Assembly: GCF_012273895.1 (NCBI RefSeq)
Contig: NC_052103.1
Location: 3,410,001 to 3,474,000, forward strand
DNA length: 64,000 nt
DNA from: Zerene cesonia
Taxonomy: Eukaryota > Arthropoda > Insecta > Lepidoptera > Pieridae
Direction: 5' to 3'
In this document: positions 1 through 12,489 of the stretch, piece after piece
Numbering within the stretch: the first letter of the stretch is position 1
Layout: the number at the start of each line of letters is the position of its first letter
Program-made: the position numbers and the translations under genes
The notes under the pieces: model-generated
Told to the model about the DNA's origin: nothing
Database searches by the model: none
The model's input: only the letters and a program-made list of their open reading frames with translations

Positions 1-306
1 TAGATACCATTATTATTTCATCGAGTTACAAAGACATCACAAAAGGTGATTTTATATGAATGAAGGAAATTATTAACTTAAACTTCCTCTATAAACCCCG
101 TCTGCAGTATAACAGGAACATCAATTTCATTGGCCCGTTTTAATAAAAGCAGTCGACCTCAATTTATCATGGCCGACAATAAAGGTCTTCCTCGCTTCTC
201 GTGTCTTATTGCGACTATAGCCATAATTGCTATGAATCCTTTAGTTAGTAATCGATACTAAAGTTTAATTATTGTTAAAGTGCAAAAAGTGGACCAGTGG
301 GATATA
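1..306. other. Unassigned sequence at window start
   Basis: AT-rich apart from a more GC-balanced stretch at about 90-230. On the minus strand that stretch reads open in two overlapping frames, but no family is recognised and each frame is short. It may be an unrecognised repeat. Confidence 0.3.
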
Positions 307-478
307 AATGTGGGAGTCGAGCATTCTTTGACACGATTTGGCATTTCATACTAAATATATATAAAAGGCAAAGGAACCACACCTCCGCAGAATATCTCCT
401 TACTAAGATGCAACGTATCGCTTGCTGAGTGGGGAAACAAGAGGCCCGTATCCCTTTTCTCGCCACTCCTTTATATCC
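307..478 (+). repeat. Diverged SINE copy (poly-A SINE family)
   Basis: Begins GTGGGAGTCGAGCA and keeps the later GAGTGGGGAAACAAGAGGCCC block found in the complete copies at 21.1, 22.5, 27.9 and 59.8 kb, with heavy divergence between. Confidence 0.6.
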
Positions 479-489
479 TATCCTACTTC

Positions 490-693
490 CTATCCTACTC
501 CTATTAATATAAATCCGAAAGTTTATAAGGATGTGTGTGTTTCTTGCTCTTTCACGCAAAAAGTACTGAACCGATTGCAATGAAATTTTGAACGTAGACA
601 GCTGGACAACTGGAATAACATATAGGCAACTTTTTATTCCGATATTCTTACGGGATACAGACTTACGCTGGTGAAACCGCGGGGCGCAGCTAC
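490..693 (+). mobile_element. Helitron-like element copy
   Basis: From about CCTATTAATATAAATCCGAAAG to GAAACCGCGGGGCGCAGCTA. It matches the family 5' TCCTACTAATATTATAAATG... and 3' hairpin plus GCAGCTAG seen in full at 9537-9747, but the terminal CTAG has become CTAC. Noncoding and non-autonomous. Confidence 0.7.
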
Positions 694-1215
694 TATTATA
701 TATATTCCGTCAAAACTTTCCATATCCCTTACTTATTAAAACCCTGAAAATTGCAAAGGCTCTGTTAATGTTTTTATCAAATACCATCAGGTGTACCACC
801 AACACAGTTTCTCACATCAACATGAAATAAAGAACCTTGTAAGAATGCTAAATCAAACCAACACAAACATACTTATCTACAAAACATATTCTTTAAATAA
901 TAATGTTAAACGTACATTGTTGTAGATTGAAAACGAACAAGAAACAAAGAGTAATAATGAAAGTTTGTTAAAATCTTGCTAAGTTTTTCAGCTCCTGTAT
1001 GCACGGTAGAGGCAATCACGCCCGCGATCCAGTGCTGCTTCCATAGGACTATTCTTTTTTAATTTCCTTTTATTCTCGCTGCTAATATGAGATTTATGAT
1101 CACACAAGATTGTTTGAAGATTGATGTACGATAGAGATATGATAGATTTAGACTGGAAAGAATTTTTTGGAGTCTCATTTAATTTACTAGATAATAAATA
1201 GTAACTTATAACTTA
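694..1215. other. Intergenic, nothing recognised
   Basis: AT-rich sequence without a convincing gene, RNA or recognised repeat. Confidence 0.5.
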
Positions 1216-1366
1216 CTAGCGGTCCGACCGTGGTACATATATAGCCTATAGCCTTCCTCAATAAACGGGCTATCTAACAATTAAAGAATTTTTCAAATCG
1301 GACCAGTAGTTCCTGAGATCCTCCTAAGAAGTAAACTCTTCAGCTTTATAATATTAGTATAGATTA
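1216..1366 (-). mobile_element. Helitron-like element, second subtype
   Basis: Starts ACTAGCGGTCCGACCGTGGT and runs to TTTATAATATTAGTATAG. It shares an internal block (CCTTCCTCAATAAAYGGGCT, TCGGACCAGTAGTTCCT) with 3301-3465. Read on the minus strand it ends in CTAG. Confidence 0.55.
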
Positions 1367-2873
1367 AGTATTAAATTTAAATTATATCCTATTATGAGAG
1401 AAGTTAAATATAAAACGGGTATATGTATTTTATACAACGTTTTACACACGATAAGAACATTGAATAGTTATTCTGAAAAGCATAAACATAGAAATAACCA
1501 CTTCAAACTCCCATCCAAACAAAGCATTAACAATCAACACCAGTACTATAGCGGCAATAAGAAAAAATCGCTAGAAACATCCAATATACGAACACAACTT
1601 GCAACATAAAAACATCCGAAACCCAGCCATAAGGTGGCATATAAAAATTGATAGTAACACTGAAAAGAGACTGTAATATATTGGTATGTCAGCACAACCC
1701 TAGATTTCGTCAATGCCTTAAATGTTCTGATGGGAAAATGGGATTTATTTGTTTGTACAATAAAAGACGTTTTGCCATGGATATGAAATGTAAATGAAGG
1801 ATACAAACGGCTTTGAAGGATACAACGGTGACAATACAAGAATTTGGATAGCGTACGTGTCCGTTATATGTATTTTAGGAACACGTTTGTTTTTTAGCGT
1901 GCGTATTAGGATTACAGTTTGTTTAAATAAAGAAATAAGGAAATCTAGTAAACAGCTGGAACATAAGGAAGGACTATTTTTATACAAATAACATATAACG
2001 GCATTGACATCACCCTTCAACCTCCTCGTTTATGTATACCTACGCTGTATTAGATTTTTCCGCGTATAATTAAAATATTACGCTATATACTAAATATATT
2101 TTTATCCTATTATATTTTATATTCAAAAGCATGTACAATTTCATGGCGTTTCCCAAAAAAGCAACAAAAATGTATAATTACAAATACACAAAAACATTTT
2201 GTGTGTATTGGACATTAAAAAAGAAAGAAAACAAACTTTATTGCCACATAACAACCTTAAAGCTAATATAACTTAAAAATTAACATAAAAAATGGACATG
2301 GCAATCGGGACAGACTCAGCCCTGCTGACGGGCATTAAGTGTCGTATATTTAATTATTAAATAAAAATATTTATATGAGGGTCGAGTACATTAACATATT
2401 TACGATTAGTGTGAAAATAATATACCTAATATCTAATTGTCTATTAATTTATATTAAAAACGTATTTCACTGGTGTAACGAGTTGAAGTTGACTAAGTCA
2501 AAGGCTTACAAGAATACGGTTTGTTTCTTCGAGAGAAATTAATTCAAAAATAGTAATTTTTATATTCACTTCTCCGACACGAGTTAAATTCTTAATATTA
2601 TTACACTAGCATTTGCCCGTAGCTTGCTCACGTTCGAATTGTATATGTAAACCGTTCCCGAAGACACAAGGAAAATTGGATCGCTTTTCTACCTCTGAGA
2701 CATGCACAACTGCAAGAAATAATATATACGTATAAATGCATTTTTTTTTGAAACAATTAATGAAAATTATAACTTTACCACAAGCCAGAATGTAACAAAA
2801 AAACAACTTTCTAAAAACGTCACTTTATAAAAAGTCCAAGTCCAATGAAGTTAAAATATAAACAAGATGCTAT
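1367..2873. other. Intergenic, AT-rich
   Basis: No gene is supported. At 2220-2345 a CTTTATTGCCACATAAC stretch followed by a more GC-rich patch resembles the reversed 3' tail of an insect LINE, but too weakly to assign. Confidence 0.4.
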
Positions 2874-4071
2874 CGGGGAAGTTATCTCGTCAAAGTGTGC
2901 TTAGATTAAGATTAAAAATTTCGCAGCTTCCGCATTAAAATAAGTTTTCAACTTGCGTATTTAATCGGTGGTGAGTCTGACGCTCAGAGCTGCAAATAAT
3001 TACATTTTGTAACTTAATAACATGCAATTTTAATATTCTCTTTATATATGTATTTTATATATGTTTATCTTTTTATATGTATTGTTTTATAATATTATCT
3101 TTATATATGTATTGCATATATATTTTCTTTTTCCCAGTTTCATTTAGATAATGTGTTTCTGGCTGGCTTTACGACCGCGGCTTCCTTCATATGATCTATT
3201 AATTTAACTTTGAAGAAGAGGCACTATGCCAATTTTTTTATTCTTTTTTTTTACGAAGTTAGATGCGTATACGATCAACGATTTGTCTTTTTATCCTATA
3301 TTAGCGATCCGCCCCGGCTTCACCTGTGGTACATATATAACCTTCCTCAATAAATGGGCTATCTAACACTGAAAGAATTTTTCAATTCGGACCAGTAGTT
3401 CCTAAGATTAGTCCGTTAAAACAAACAAACTCTTCAGCTTTATAATATATAATATATAGATAGGTATATTTAATTTATTTTTTTATCAAATAAAATGTAA
3501 CCTATATGTAACCATATTGGTCTATTGTCATATAAAATTTTATCAAAATCTACCCAGTGGCTTCACGTATAAACATAATGACACAAACAAACTGGTAAAT
3601 TGACTAGCCGACAAGCGAGTTCTAATAGATTTGACAGTTTGTTTAAATGCGCTAAATTCAGGATTTTCTGCAACAATTTCAAACATTCTTATACCGATAA
3701 ATATACGTATATACGATATACGTGATTTCTAAGAGCTTGTGCTTATATAATTAGTTCTGTGCAAAAACAAATGGATTGATTAACATATGGGTCCGCCAAA
3801 AGGTTTACTTCTGTGTTGTTTAATAAGAAAAATAGGATAAAGGAAGTAAATATTATTTCATATCTCCTCTAAAACAAGTGGAAGAATGACGAGGACTCTT
3901 TAATTTTACTAACCGCCCCTGCACCATTTTAAACAGACCTATTTTAGTCACAGTTTCCTTAAGGAGACGGAACTTTCCAACAAATACGGAGGCCATAGCT
4001 TTCTGGTCTGTAATTCAAAACTTTAGTCATCTGAATGAAGTTCTGGTGCATTTAACGAGATAACTTCCCCG
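2874..4071. mobile_element. 1.2-kb segment bounded by 21-bp terminal inverted repeats
   Basis: CGGGGAAGTTATCTCGTCAA (2874 on) recurs inverted at 4051-4071 with one mismatch in 21 bases. No transposase-like frame lies between. A clear target duplication is not visible. Probably a non-autonomous DNA transposon or its remnant; it contains a Helitron-like piece at 3301-3465. Confidence 0.45.
3301..3465 (-). mobile_element. Helitron-like element, second subtype
   Basis: Minus-strand copy ending in CTAA, with the internal block shared with 1216-1366 (CCTTCCTCAATAAATGGGCT). It lies inside the TIR-bounded segment. Confidence 0.5.
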
Positions 4072-4334
4072 GTTTAAGTTGATGAAGACAAAAGTATGAC
4101 ATTTCTATGTTATAACGGGACATTTGAAAGGGTTGGTAAAAGGGTAATGATTGCCGTAAACATCATAATTTCTGAAATAAATCTACTTTTTTATCTTTTA
4201 AATACCAAGAGACTTCAAAAAATCTTCTGTTATCTGTCTCATGAAGATGTAGACCATTCCTCACACATACATATCTAGCTCACATACATATAATAATCTT
4301 CTGAAAAGTCTCGATGTGAAATATATGTATATTT

Positions 4335-4487
4335 ATGTCGGAGTACCCGGTCGGATATAACGAACGCAAGCGCATGACTCACGAATTGCGCTTGGACATG
4401 GCCGTTGGAGCGGGCGAGCATTCAAGTATTGGAGTTCGTGCCGAGCGGACGTGTCTGTTCGTGTCCATACATAAGTTTGAGTTATAA
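4335..4487 (+). other. GC-rich island with a 50-codon open frame
   Basis: A sharp GC-rich patch in AT-rich surroundings. An open frame runs from ATG 4335 to TAA 4487 (MSEYPVGYNERKRMTHELRL at its start). It matches no family I know. The TGTCGGAGTACC start is reminiscent of an LTR end, so a solo LTR or promoter/5' UTR is as likely as a small gene. Confidence 0.3.
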
Positions 4488-5487
4488 TTTGTTATAAGAA
4501 TAAGAATTGTTTAATATCAGAATTAAGTTCCTTGAGACTGCTATCAATATTTCTTTGTGAAATATAACGTCAAAACTATATAATGCATTTTAAAATCACT
4601 AAAATGTTTTAATTTCTAAATTTAGTGTTTATTAGCCGTTGAACACGATTTCAATAATAATACCATTTGATACTGAACAAAGTGGCTCAGCTTAAAACAT
4701 AAATAATGTGACTAATTTTATATCATAAACATGAGTATTTCATATTCAGATGACAAAATAATTACGGTACAATTGAATACTCTATATTCACGCCTACAGT
4801 AATAACTTTGTTTACATACATTACATATTCCCATCCCAAGTAATTCGATTTGTGCGACACAATTTCTTGAAAATCATATCAATGTATGCATAAACATACT
4901 TACATACCTTAACGTTGTTTATACTAATTAAATAAAGCTTAAGAGTGTGTTATTGTATGCGTTAATTTTAGGAACTCCTGGTCCGATTTTAAAAATTATT
5001 TGAGTGTTAGTAAGCCATGTATCGAGATAGGCTAAAAAGTTATATGAGCACACTAAGATTAATAGAATCAGTGAAGTAAGTAAATGAGGTTTATATAATA
5101 AATTCCGCCTACGTTTTCGTGATAGGAAAAAAACATAAAAATCCGGAAGTTTTTTATTTCGCGATCCGACGAGACGTGTGTCTGTATGATTGTAATGCAA
5201 GAGTTTACTTTCGCATTTATTATACCCATTAAATAAAAATATAAAACTTTTAGTTTGATTTTATATAAGCAAAATATTACATAACGATTTGTAATGAGCA
5301 CCAAACATTGTGGTAATCTATTTGTGAATAATTTCCGCTTGCGGCTTTGGCCGTGTAATCGTAGAAAATAGATAGTTCCAGGTCTTTCCCCAATATAGTT
5401 CCCGTTTCTGTGGTATTGCCGAAATAAAAACATTTTTCCTAACTATACAAGAAAACAATATAATATTATGTATATATTACTACGCAT
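4488..5487. other. Intergenic, nothing recognised
   Basis: AT-rich sequence up to the first assembly gap. Open frames here are short and have no recognisable motif. Confidence 0.45.
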
Positions 5488-6487
5488 NNNNNNNNNNNNN
5501 NNNNNNNNNNNNNNNNNNNNNNNNNNNNNNNNNNNNNNNNNNNNNNNNNNNNNNNNNNNNNNNNNNNNNNNNNNNNNNNNNNNNNNNNNNNNNNNNNNNN
5601 NNNNNNNNNNNNNNNNNNNNNNNNNNNNNNNNNNNNNNNNNNNNNNNNNNNNNNNNNNNNNNNNNNNNNNNNNNNNNNNNNNNNNNNNNNNNNNNNNNNN
5701 NNNNNNNNNNNNNNNNNNNNNNNNNNNNNNNNNNNNNNNNNNNNNNNNNNNNNNNNNNNNNNNNNNNNNNNNNNNNNNNNNNNNNNNNNNNNNNNNNNNN
5801 NNNNNNNNNNNNNNNNNNNNNNNNNNNNNNNNNNNNNNNNNNNNNNNNNNNNNNNNNNNNNNNNNNNNNNNNNNNNNNNNNNNNNNNNNNNNNNNNNNNN
5901 NNNNNNNNNNNNNNNNNNNNNNNNNNNNNNNNNNNNNNNNNNNNNNNNNNNNNNNNNNNNNNNNNNNNNNNNNNNNNNNNNNNNNNNNNNNNNNNNNNNN
6001 NNNNNNNNNNNNNNNNNNNNNNNNNNNNNNNNNNNNNNNNNNNNNNNNNNNNNNNNNNNNNNNNNNNNNNNNNNNNNNNNNNNNNNNNNNNNNNNNNNNN
6101 NNNNNNNNNNNNNNNNNNNNNNNNNNNNNNNNNNNNNNNNNNNNNNNNNNNNNNNNNNNNNNNNNNNNNNNNNNNNNNNNNNNNNNNNNNNNNNNNNNNN
6201 NNNNNNNNNNNNNNNNNNNNNNNNNNNNNNNNNNNNNNNNNNNNNNNNNNNNNNNNNNNNNNNNNNNNNNNNNNNNNNNNNNNNNNNNNNNNNNNNNNNN
6301 NNNNNNNNNNNNNNNNNNNNNNNNNNNNNNNNNNNNNNNNNNNNNNNNNNNNNNNNNNNNNNNNNNNNNNNNNNNNNNNNNNNNNNNNNNNNNNNNNNNN
6401 NNNNNNNNNNNNNNNNNNNNNNNNNNNNNNNNNNNNNNNNNNNNNNNNNNNNNNNNNNNNNNNNNNNNNNNNNNNNNNNNNNNNNNN
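5488..6487. other. Assembly gap of exactly 1000 N
   Basis: Uniform run of N with a round length, so a placeholder of unknown true size. Its right edge abuts a Helitron-like 3' end. Confidence 0.98.
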
Positions 6488-6555
6488 TAACATCTATTTT
6501 TCATACCACTAAACGATAAGAGTAAGGCAGAACAGCGTTTGCCGGGTGCAGCTAG
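6488..6555 (+). mobile_element. 3' end of a Helitron-like element (GTTTGCCGGGTGCAGCTAG subtype)
   Basis: Reads TTTGCCGGGTGCAGCTAG and is truncated by the gap. The same subtype is present more fully at 21979-22157 on the other strand. Confidence 0.65.
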
Positions 6556-6659
6556 TAATATATAACATATCCTTAGTTTTGTGTAGCTTGATTCATAATC
6601 TAACAGTATAATAATTTGACAGTATTAAAAACACATACAGAAGACTGACGTGAATTAGT

Positions 6660-6850
6660 AGCATGCTATTGTGTTTAGTACGGTGAGTGGGGGAGCCGTG
6701 AGGCCGCTTTCGTGCTCCCTTCCCATTCCTTCTTTCCAGTAGTCAATCCTTTCTCTATCCTTTACCTCTCAAAGAAAAAAATATAGCCACCTCTGCGACT
6801 GTTCATTGCCGGTGGATTTTTATAGCATTCTTCAAGAAATACTTTATAGT
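6660..6850 (+). repeat. SINE fragment
   Basis: Central part of the poly-A SINE (GCATGCTATTGTGTTTAGTACGGTGAGTGGGGGAGCC and the CCATTCCTTCTTTCCAGT block), without its 5' and 3' ends. Confidence 0.65.
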
Positions 6851-9536
6851 AATTCCTAAAGTTTTATTTATTTCGAATAGTACACAGCGAGTACTGAGTA
6901 GTGACAATCTGTTTTCGTATGTAATATATAATATACAAGTAATTCACGTAAACCTCTTGGCTATATCTTCAGTGTACTTTAACACAATTTATTTACGAAA
7001 TTGCTACTCCATTACGACGCGGCGCATTTAATTTTCATTCTTGCTCTAGCTCCTTGAGAGATTCTAATGTATGCGAGTTTACACTCGACATTAGCAAGAA
7101 GAATGAATAGTTTTGATTTTGAAGACCAGAAAGTTTCATTTTGTGGCTGGTATTATTTCTAGTTAGTTTATTTTTAAATATATAAATTTTTATAGTGCCA
7201 ACCGTGGCTCAGCGTCGATTTATCAATGTTTGTTAATTTGAATTTTTACTTTTGTTGCATTGAAATGCTATATAAATGAGAAATTAAAGACTATAGAATT
7301 TGTGACAACATAAGTAAATACAAAATTTCTGATATTTCAACTGAATCTGAAATTATCACGGGTCAGTAAAAACAGTATATTAGTAAATAATATACGTATT
7401 ATACGAATAAATGACAGACAAATACAAATAATAAAGATAATAAAATATCTACATTTTTAATACTAATAAATACATAAATTTTAAAATATTCCTATTGTCT
7501 TACGTGTATTTTCCCTCCACTGGATCATCATCAAACCCTTTCAATATGTTAAGCCTATTTAATGTATTTTCGGAGTTTTTGACTAAAACGAGTCATAACT
7601 CATATATGCCCGTCAGACGTTTGAAATTGCTATTTGCTAGACTATTATGTAATCATTTTCATTATCAGCCAAAGAAAGCGGTGTAAAATCTCTTCACAAA
7701 CAGACTTCGCAGCAATCCCTGGTGTATGATATCTCTTTTTTATAAAATTTCTACTTGTTGTTTCAAATAAGTGACTCGATCAATGCAAAAGCTTGTTATA
7801 TTTTACGAACAATAAGAATTCTCAACTCCCATTATAAAGTTATCCACATTACAAAAGCAGGTATCAGGTACGCCCTATGTACCTCTGCCATTATACAAAT
7901 TTATTAACGGATCCATTTAAATAAAATAAACGCCGTTAATTACTAAACTCAGACAGCCGAAAAAGTAAGGCGGGCAAATAAAAATTTCTCGCGCCTCAGT
8001 TAACACTCAGCTAGGACGATAAATTAGCTTTTTATCCCTTCGTTACGTTTGCAGACCAGCAATTAGCATAAAACGGTTATCCTTTATTATTCAGACGACT
8101 TACACCTGAGTTGTTTCGACACAAAATTATTTTGATAAAATCTTCGTTCTGGAGATTATGAATCAAGAATAACTTTCGATAAATGTAAACGTGAAGCGTT
8201 GTCCGACAAATTAGTTGGTGACGTAATGAATGAAGTGTAGAAAAGAAAAGTGAAAATTTAAACCCAAATGTTAAATTCTAATCACTTATTATTTATTTAT
8301 TTGTTTATCAATATGCACCTGTAACTACACTGCACTCTGCAACTCTTATATGTAACATAATTTAACAGTAATAGGTACTTCATTTGACAGACTTCAGGAT
8401 CAAACATTTAATTTGGATAAAAATTTGTTTTTTTATTTATTAATTTTCATGTTATTTCTTGTCTATAGAATTACTATTTACATATGATTTCAATGCTGTT
8501 ATATGTTACTAAAACATATTTGTTTAAATGCGATACCAGAATACAATGAAAACGTTTGTTGCATTTTATGTTTGTCCGTTTGTATATTTATCCCAGTTAA
8601 TCTGGCGATAGCTGGTATTATAAACATGTTTCTTTAAAAAACAAGTGGTTGTAAAAAGGTACCGTTTTAAACAGATGCAGTCTGAGGCGTTAGAAAGTTA
8701 TAATTTTACATAATACGTAATTAATTCACATGGACACTGCACTTTCATATTTTTCGGAAGACTAAAAGATATTGTCCACTGATGTAATAAATTATAACCT
8801 TTCTTTTGTACCTTAATCATAAAGTTAGCTAAGTCATGACTTGTACTTAACAATGTTTTCCCTGATAACATTGTTACAACACAATTTCGTAATACACAAA
8901 TTTTGGCCCTTTATTTTGAAAGAAATGTTTCGACGGAATCTTTGTTAAAGGCATTATCTTAATTACTAAGAGGTGTAAATTTCGTTTCGTAAAGAGTTAT
9001 TCACAAAGAAAATTTTATATTTACACTAATTGGAGTTTGCTAAATAAAGCTTTTGGGATGGTTTATTTTGGGTTTTATATTTGTACTTACAAATACTGGA
9101 TGGCGAGCATTACGATTAATTCAAATAAGCAGATTTAGGTTATAGAATAGCTGTTTTAACAAAAAACTAAAACTACCTTCAAATTGTCAGAACTAGACCA
9201 GATCTGAAGGGCACCACATAGACAGCAAGACCCTAAATTAAAATAAAATATCTTAAAAATCGGTTCATCCTGTGTCATAAAATGTAGTCGAATTAATCAC
9301 CTTCTTTCATGGAAGTCAGTTGAAAAAGGTGACAATTTAAGATATTTTACAAGTCTTATGAAGTCTTTTCATATAATTTTATCATGTTTTTCAAATGAAT
9401 TTGATGTTACTGTTTAGCCTGTATAAATTAAATTCATTAACATCATCATTTTCATACCTTATTCCTAATTTCGTTTATTAATCCTACATTAGAAACACCG
9501 CCTATGAGAACTTTAATAATCTACCATATGTAACAA
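6851..9536. other. Intergenic, mostly unassigned
   Basis: AT-rich. A stretch at 9183-9275 (GTCAGAACTAGACCAGATCTG) is shared with 33553-33625 and 42396-42482 and is an interspersed repeat. Nothing else could be assigned. Confidence 0.45.
9183..9275 (+). repeat. Interspersed repeat, ACTAGACCAAATT family
   Basis: Contains AACTAGACCAGATCTGAAGG, a GGCACCACATAG-type block and AAAATCGGTTCA. Two other copies in the window share the order of these blocks. Confidence 0.5.
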
Positions 9537-9747
9537 CTAGCTGCGCCCCGCGGTTTCACCCGCATAAGTCAGTATCCCGTAGGAATATAAAGTTGCCTAT
9601 ATGCAGGGATAAAAAGTTGCCTATACGTTATTCCAGTTGTCCAGCTGTCTACGTACCAAATTTCGTTGCAATCGGCTCTGTAGCGTTGCGTGAAAGAGCA
9701 ACAAATACACATCCTTACAAACTTTCGCATTTATAATATTCGTAGGA
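9537..9747 (-). mobile_element. Complete Helitron-like non-autonomous element
   Basis: Read on the minus strand it starts TCCTACGAATATTATAAATG, ends GCGGGGCGCAGCTAG, and is flanked by A and T, the Helitron A|T target. A GCGG/CCGC hairpin lies just before the 3' CTAG. No coding capacity, so movement would depend on a helicase supplied elsewhere. Confidence 0.75.
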
Positions 9748-10289
9748 TAAGATATATCATTGAGACTTTTGGTTCCTTATTCTAAACTATACATCTATGT
9801 GATTTCTGCACGCTGTTTGATTTTAGTCAATTAATTGAAATCAGAAGCCTTATATAAATCTAAAATTTATTCAACATGTCTAAAACGAAAATCTCCTCAA
9901 CAACACAACGCCAAACACGATTGTATCAAATAAAAAGCTAATAAAACTGTATTGAACATTTAAAAAAATATCCTCCTACAAAATCAGCACTTTCACTTTG
10001 TAAATTGGAATAAACTCGTTAAAAGTAATATTTTATTCAGTGATCTTATTTACCTTGATGCTATGTTTCCCCAAACTTTTTAGGATAAAAAGTGTTAACC
10101 AATTTAAAGAGTTTGCGAACAGAAGGGAAATTGCTGTAATTTGTTATTAAACTTTGGAAATAAAATTAAGAATAGTATAACTCTTAATCAAAGGGTTATA
10201 TCTTCAAGTATATTTTACTATACAATATTCTTTCAGCTTAGAAGTTACTTCATTGAGTTTGTACGTACTGATTTTTAACCAACTGAAAA

Positions 10290-10620
10290 AGAAGGTTGCC
10301 CCGGAGTCCCGTTTCCTTTCCTCACCCTTGCTAGACTATTCTCCTATTTGTTGTCAATCATTTTCCATTATCCCTTAAAAGCGGGCAATGTAATTGTTAT
10401 TATGTAATGTATTTAATTGTAATTGTGTCATATATATTATTTATAAATTTAAGTGAGATGTTATATAATGTAATAATTGATGTTATTGATGTAAAACCGT
10501 TTTAATTATAATTATAAATAAATAAACAAACGCTTTCGTAGATGCGCTACCGCTGCGAATGTTTATGAGAAGTTGTTATCGCTAATCAAGAGGTGAACCA
10601 CCAGCTCAGTTGTTCACCCG
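10290..10620 (+). repeat. SINE copy interrupted by an AT-rich insertion
   Basis: SINE blocks (CCCGTTTCCTTTCCTCACCC, AAAAGCGGGCAATG) stop at about 10390 and resume at about 10532 (TACCGCTGCGAATG, GGTGAACCACCAGCTCAG). About 140 bases of AT-rich sequence ending AATAAATAAAC sit between them. Confidence 0.55.
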
Positions 10621-10733
10621 ACAAAAAAATAGTATGTTAAGGTAGTATAAAAATAAGATAGGTATCGAAGAAGAGAAAAAAGATTTTGACGCTTTATTTA
10701 AAGGCGTTAATCAGTAGTTAACGAACCGAGTTT

Positions 10734-10920
10734 TTTTATGCCATAGTCGGTAATGGAGCTGGTGGGTCGCCTGATGGTAAGCGCTACCACCCCTCATGAA
10801 CATTAGGAGAGGCGTAAGGTCTGCAATCAGCCTTACGCCTCTACAAATGGATTGCCAACTTCAAATTGGAAAGGGATTAGGAAAGGGAGAGGAATAAAGG
10901 AAAGGACTGGGAAGGGTAGG
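10734..10920 (-). repeat. SINE copy, minus strand, diverged
   Basis: Starts with a T run and ATGCCATAG, then GAGCTGGTGGGTCGCCTGATGG, the reversed 3' half of the poly-A SINE. Confidence 0.6.
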
Positions 10921-11744
10921 TATAATTAAATTTAGATATATTATTACTTAAATTTGGTTAACTTTATAATCATTACTAAACCACGAAACCTATGAAACGT
11001 AATGTTTAAAGACGTGTTAACATGAACATTTAGTTTAAACGGTTTTAGCCGAGATTTACCAATCATCACTGCAGCTTGCCTCAAGTCATCAAGTCATTTA
11101 GTATCCGCGATTTATCTTATATGGATATATTTATAATCTGTTTTAATTGCAGTAGAAAATGATAGAATTTTTATTTTGTATTACATATGCGAGAACTACT
11201 TTTAATTTTAATAAGATGTCTAAATATTACAATAAGTATTATTTATCAAAACTGGTAGATTCCAGATATCGATTAGTACATCTTTAATACATAGAAGTTA
11301 ATTGACTTATCCTATGTAAGGTGTTGATAACGTCCTATTATAAGGTTTCTCGAAGTAATATAACGTCATATATTATTCAATAGTGTACTCATGTATACTT
11401 TTTACGAGGGAAATATTGGACATACGAGTTTCCTTTGATCAAAGTAAAGTTTGGTTACTGTAAATATTTCGGATATAATATAAATACATTTCTTCAGTGA
11501 ATAGAAATGACATATATAAGATCACATTTGCAATGAAAAGAATTAGTTTGTTTAATATGTTTCACACATTATTGTAAATGATGGTAGCGTAGTGGTTTGT
11601 TTACAATCTTCCTTTAGATACTTATTTTACTAAGAAACTTCGACACGAAGCAAAGATTATGTATTACGAGCTTTAAAGTGTATTATACATTTAAGTGGGA
11701 TTTAAATTCATATATTAGAAAGTTTCATGCTTTCTAGTAACTAA

Positions 11745-11950
11745 TTTATAGCCCGATTTATCCACCACGCTGGCCATGTGACAGGGAGACGCTGGACTCA
11801 GGCTGCTGGTGATCGGTCGATTTGGAAATCTTTGGGGGAGGCCTATATCCAACAGTGGACGTCTTAAAAGGCCGTTGAAGCTGGCCATGTGCGATTTGAC
11901 ACATGTCGTCGAAATTTTGATTCTTTTGCATGAACATGTAAATTTTATCA
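11745..11950 (-). repeat. Old LINE-tail repeat hosting a younger insertion
   Basis: The order CCACGCTGGCCATGTGCGATTTGACACATGTCGTCGAA and CTTTTGCATGAACATG matches the repeat at 19122-19299, but it is split at the shared GCTGGCCATGTG by the insert at 11781-11879. Confidence 0.6.
11781..11879 (+). mobile_element. 99-bp 5'-truncated LINE 3' end with 12-bp target duplication
   Basis: Contains GGGGGAGGCCTATATCCAAC and AGTGGACGTC, the 3' end also seen at 42821-42947. GCTGGCCATGTG flanks it at 11769-11780 and 11880-11891, a direct target-site duplication. Confidence 0.7.
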
Positions 11951-12489
11951 CGTAACTAAACTAATTGAAAACTGTATAGATTTTAAGGCATAACTTAATT
12001 CTAGCGCTTCCTTTGTTTATGATTTGCTTCTTTTATGATTCCATAGATGATAGGGCAGTTAAGAAGGCATGAAACCCTATAGCACGTCTACACCATATGA
12101 CATTCTTTGATAATTGCTACAGCCTAGAAAAGTAAACTGTATAGATATACATCAAACGACATTTGTTTAGAACTAGCGTACTCAGTTGGTTACCTTGTTA
12201 AAGGACAGGTAAGTCTTGTATTGCGTAGTTTAGTGTTTATTTTGTGTTTTATTATTTATGTGGCATTGTTCTTCTAGAAACCTCTTAAACCTTTTTTAAA
12301 ACTTAAACTTACTTAAAAGAAAACTATGAAAATAATGTAAATTGTGGTTGAAATACTGAAGAAAAAAAAAATGTTTTGTACATTTTATACATCAATTTTT
12401 GGTATAAATAATGTAATAATGTAGATCTTTTTTACGAAGTTCGACTCAGGAGGTTTAAAATTCGCGGTATTTGTTTAATTTCCACATTG

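Noticed and set aside
90..240. Minus-strand coding-looking stretch at the window start
   Set aside because: Two overlapping short open frames, both ended by stops, with no family motif and no splice context.
5443..6504. Long open frames over the first N run
   Set aside because: They consist almost wholly of unknown residues translated from N.
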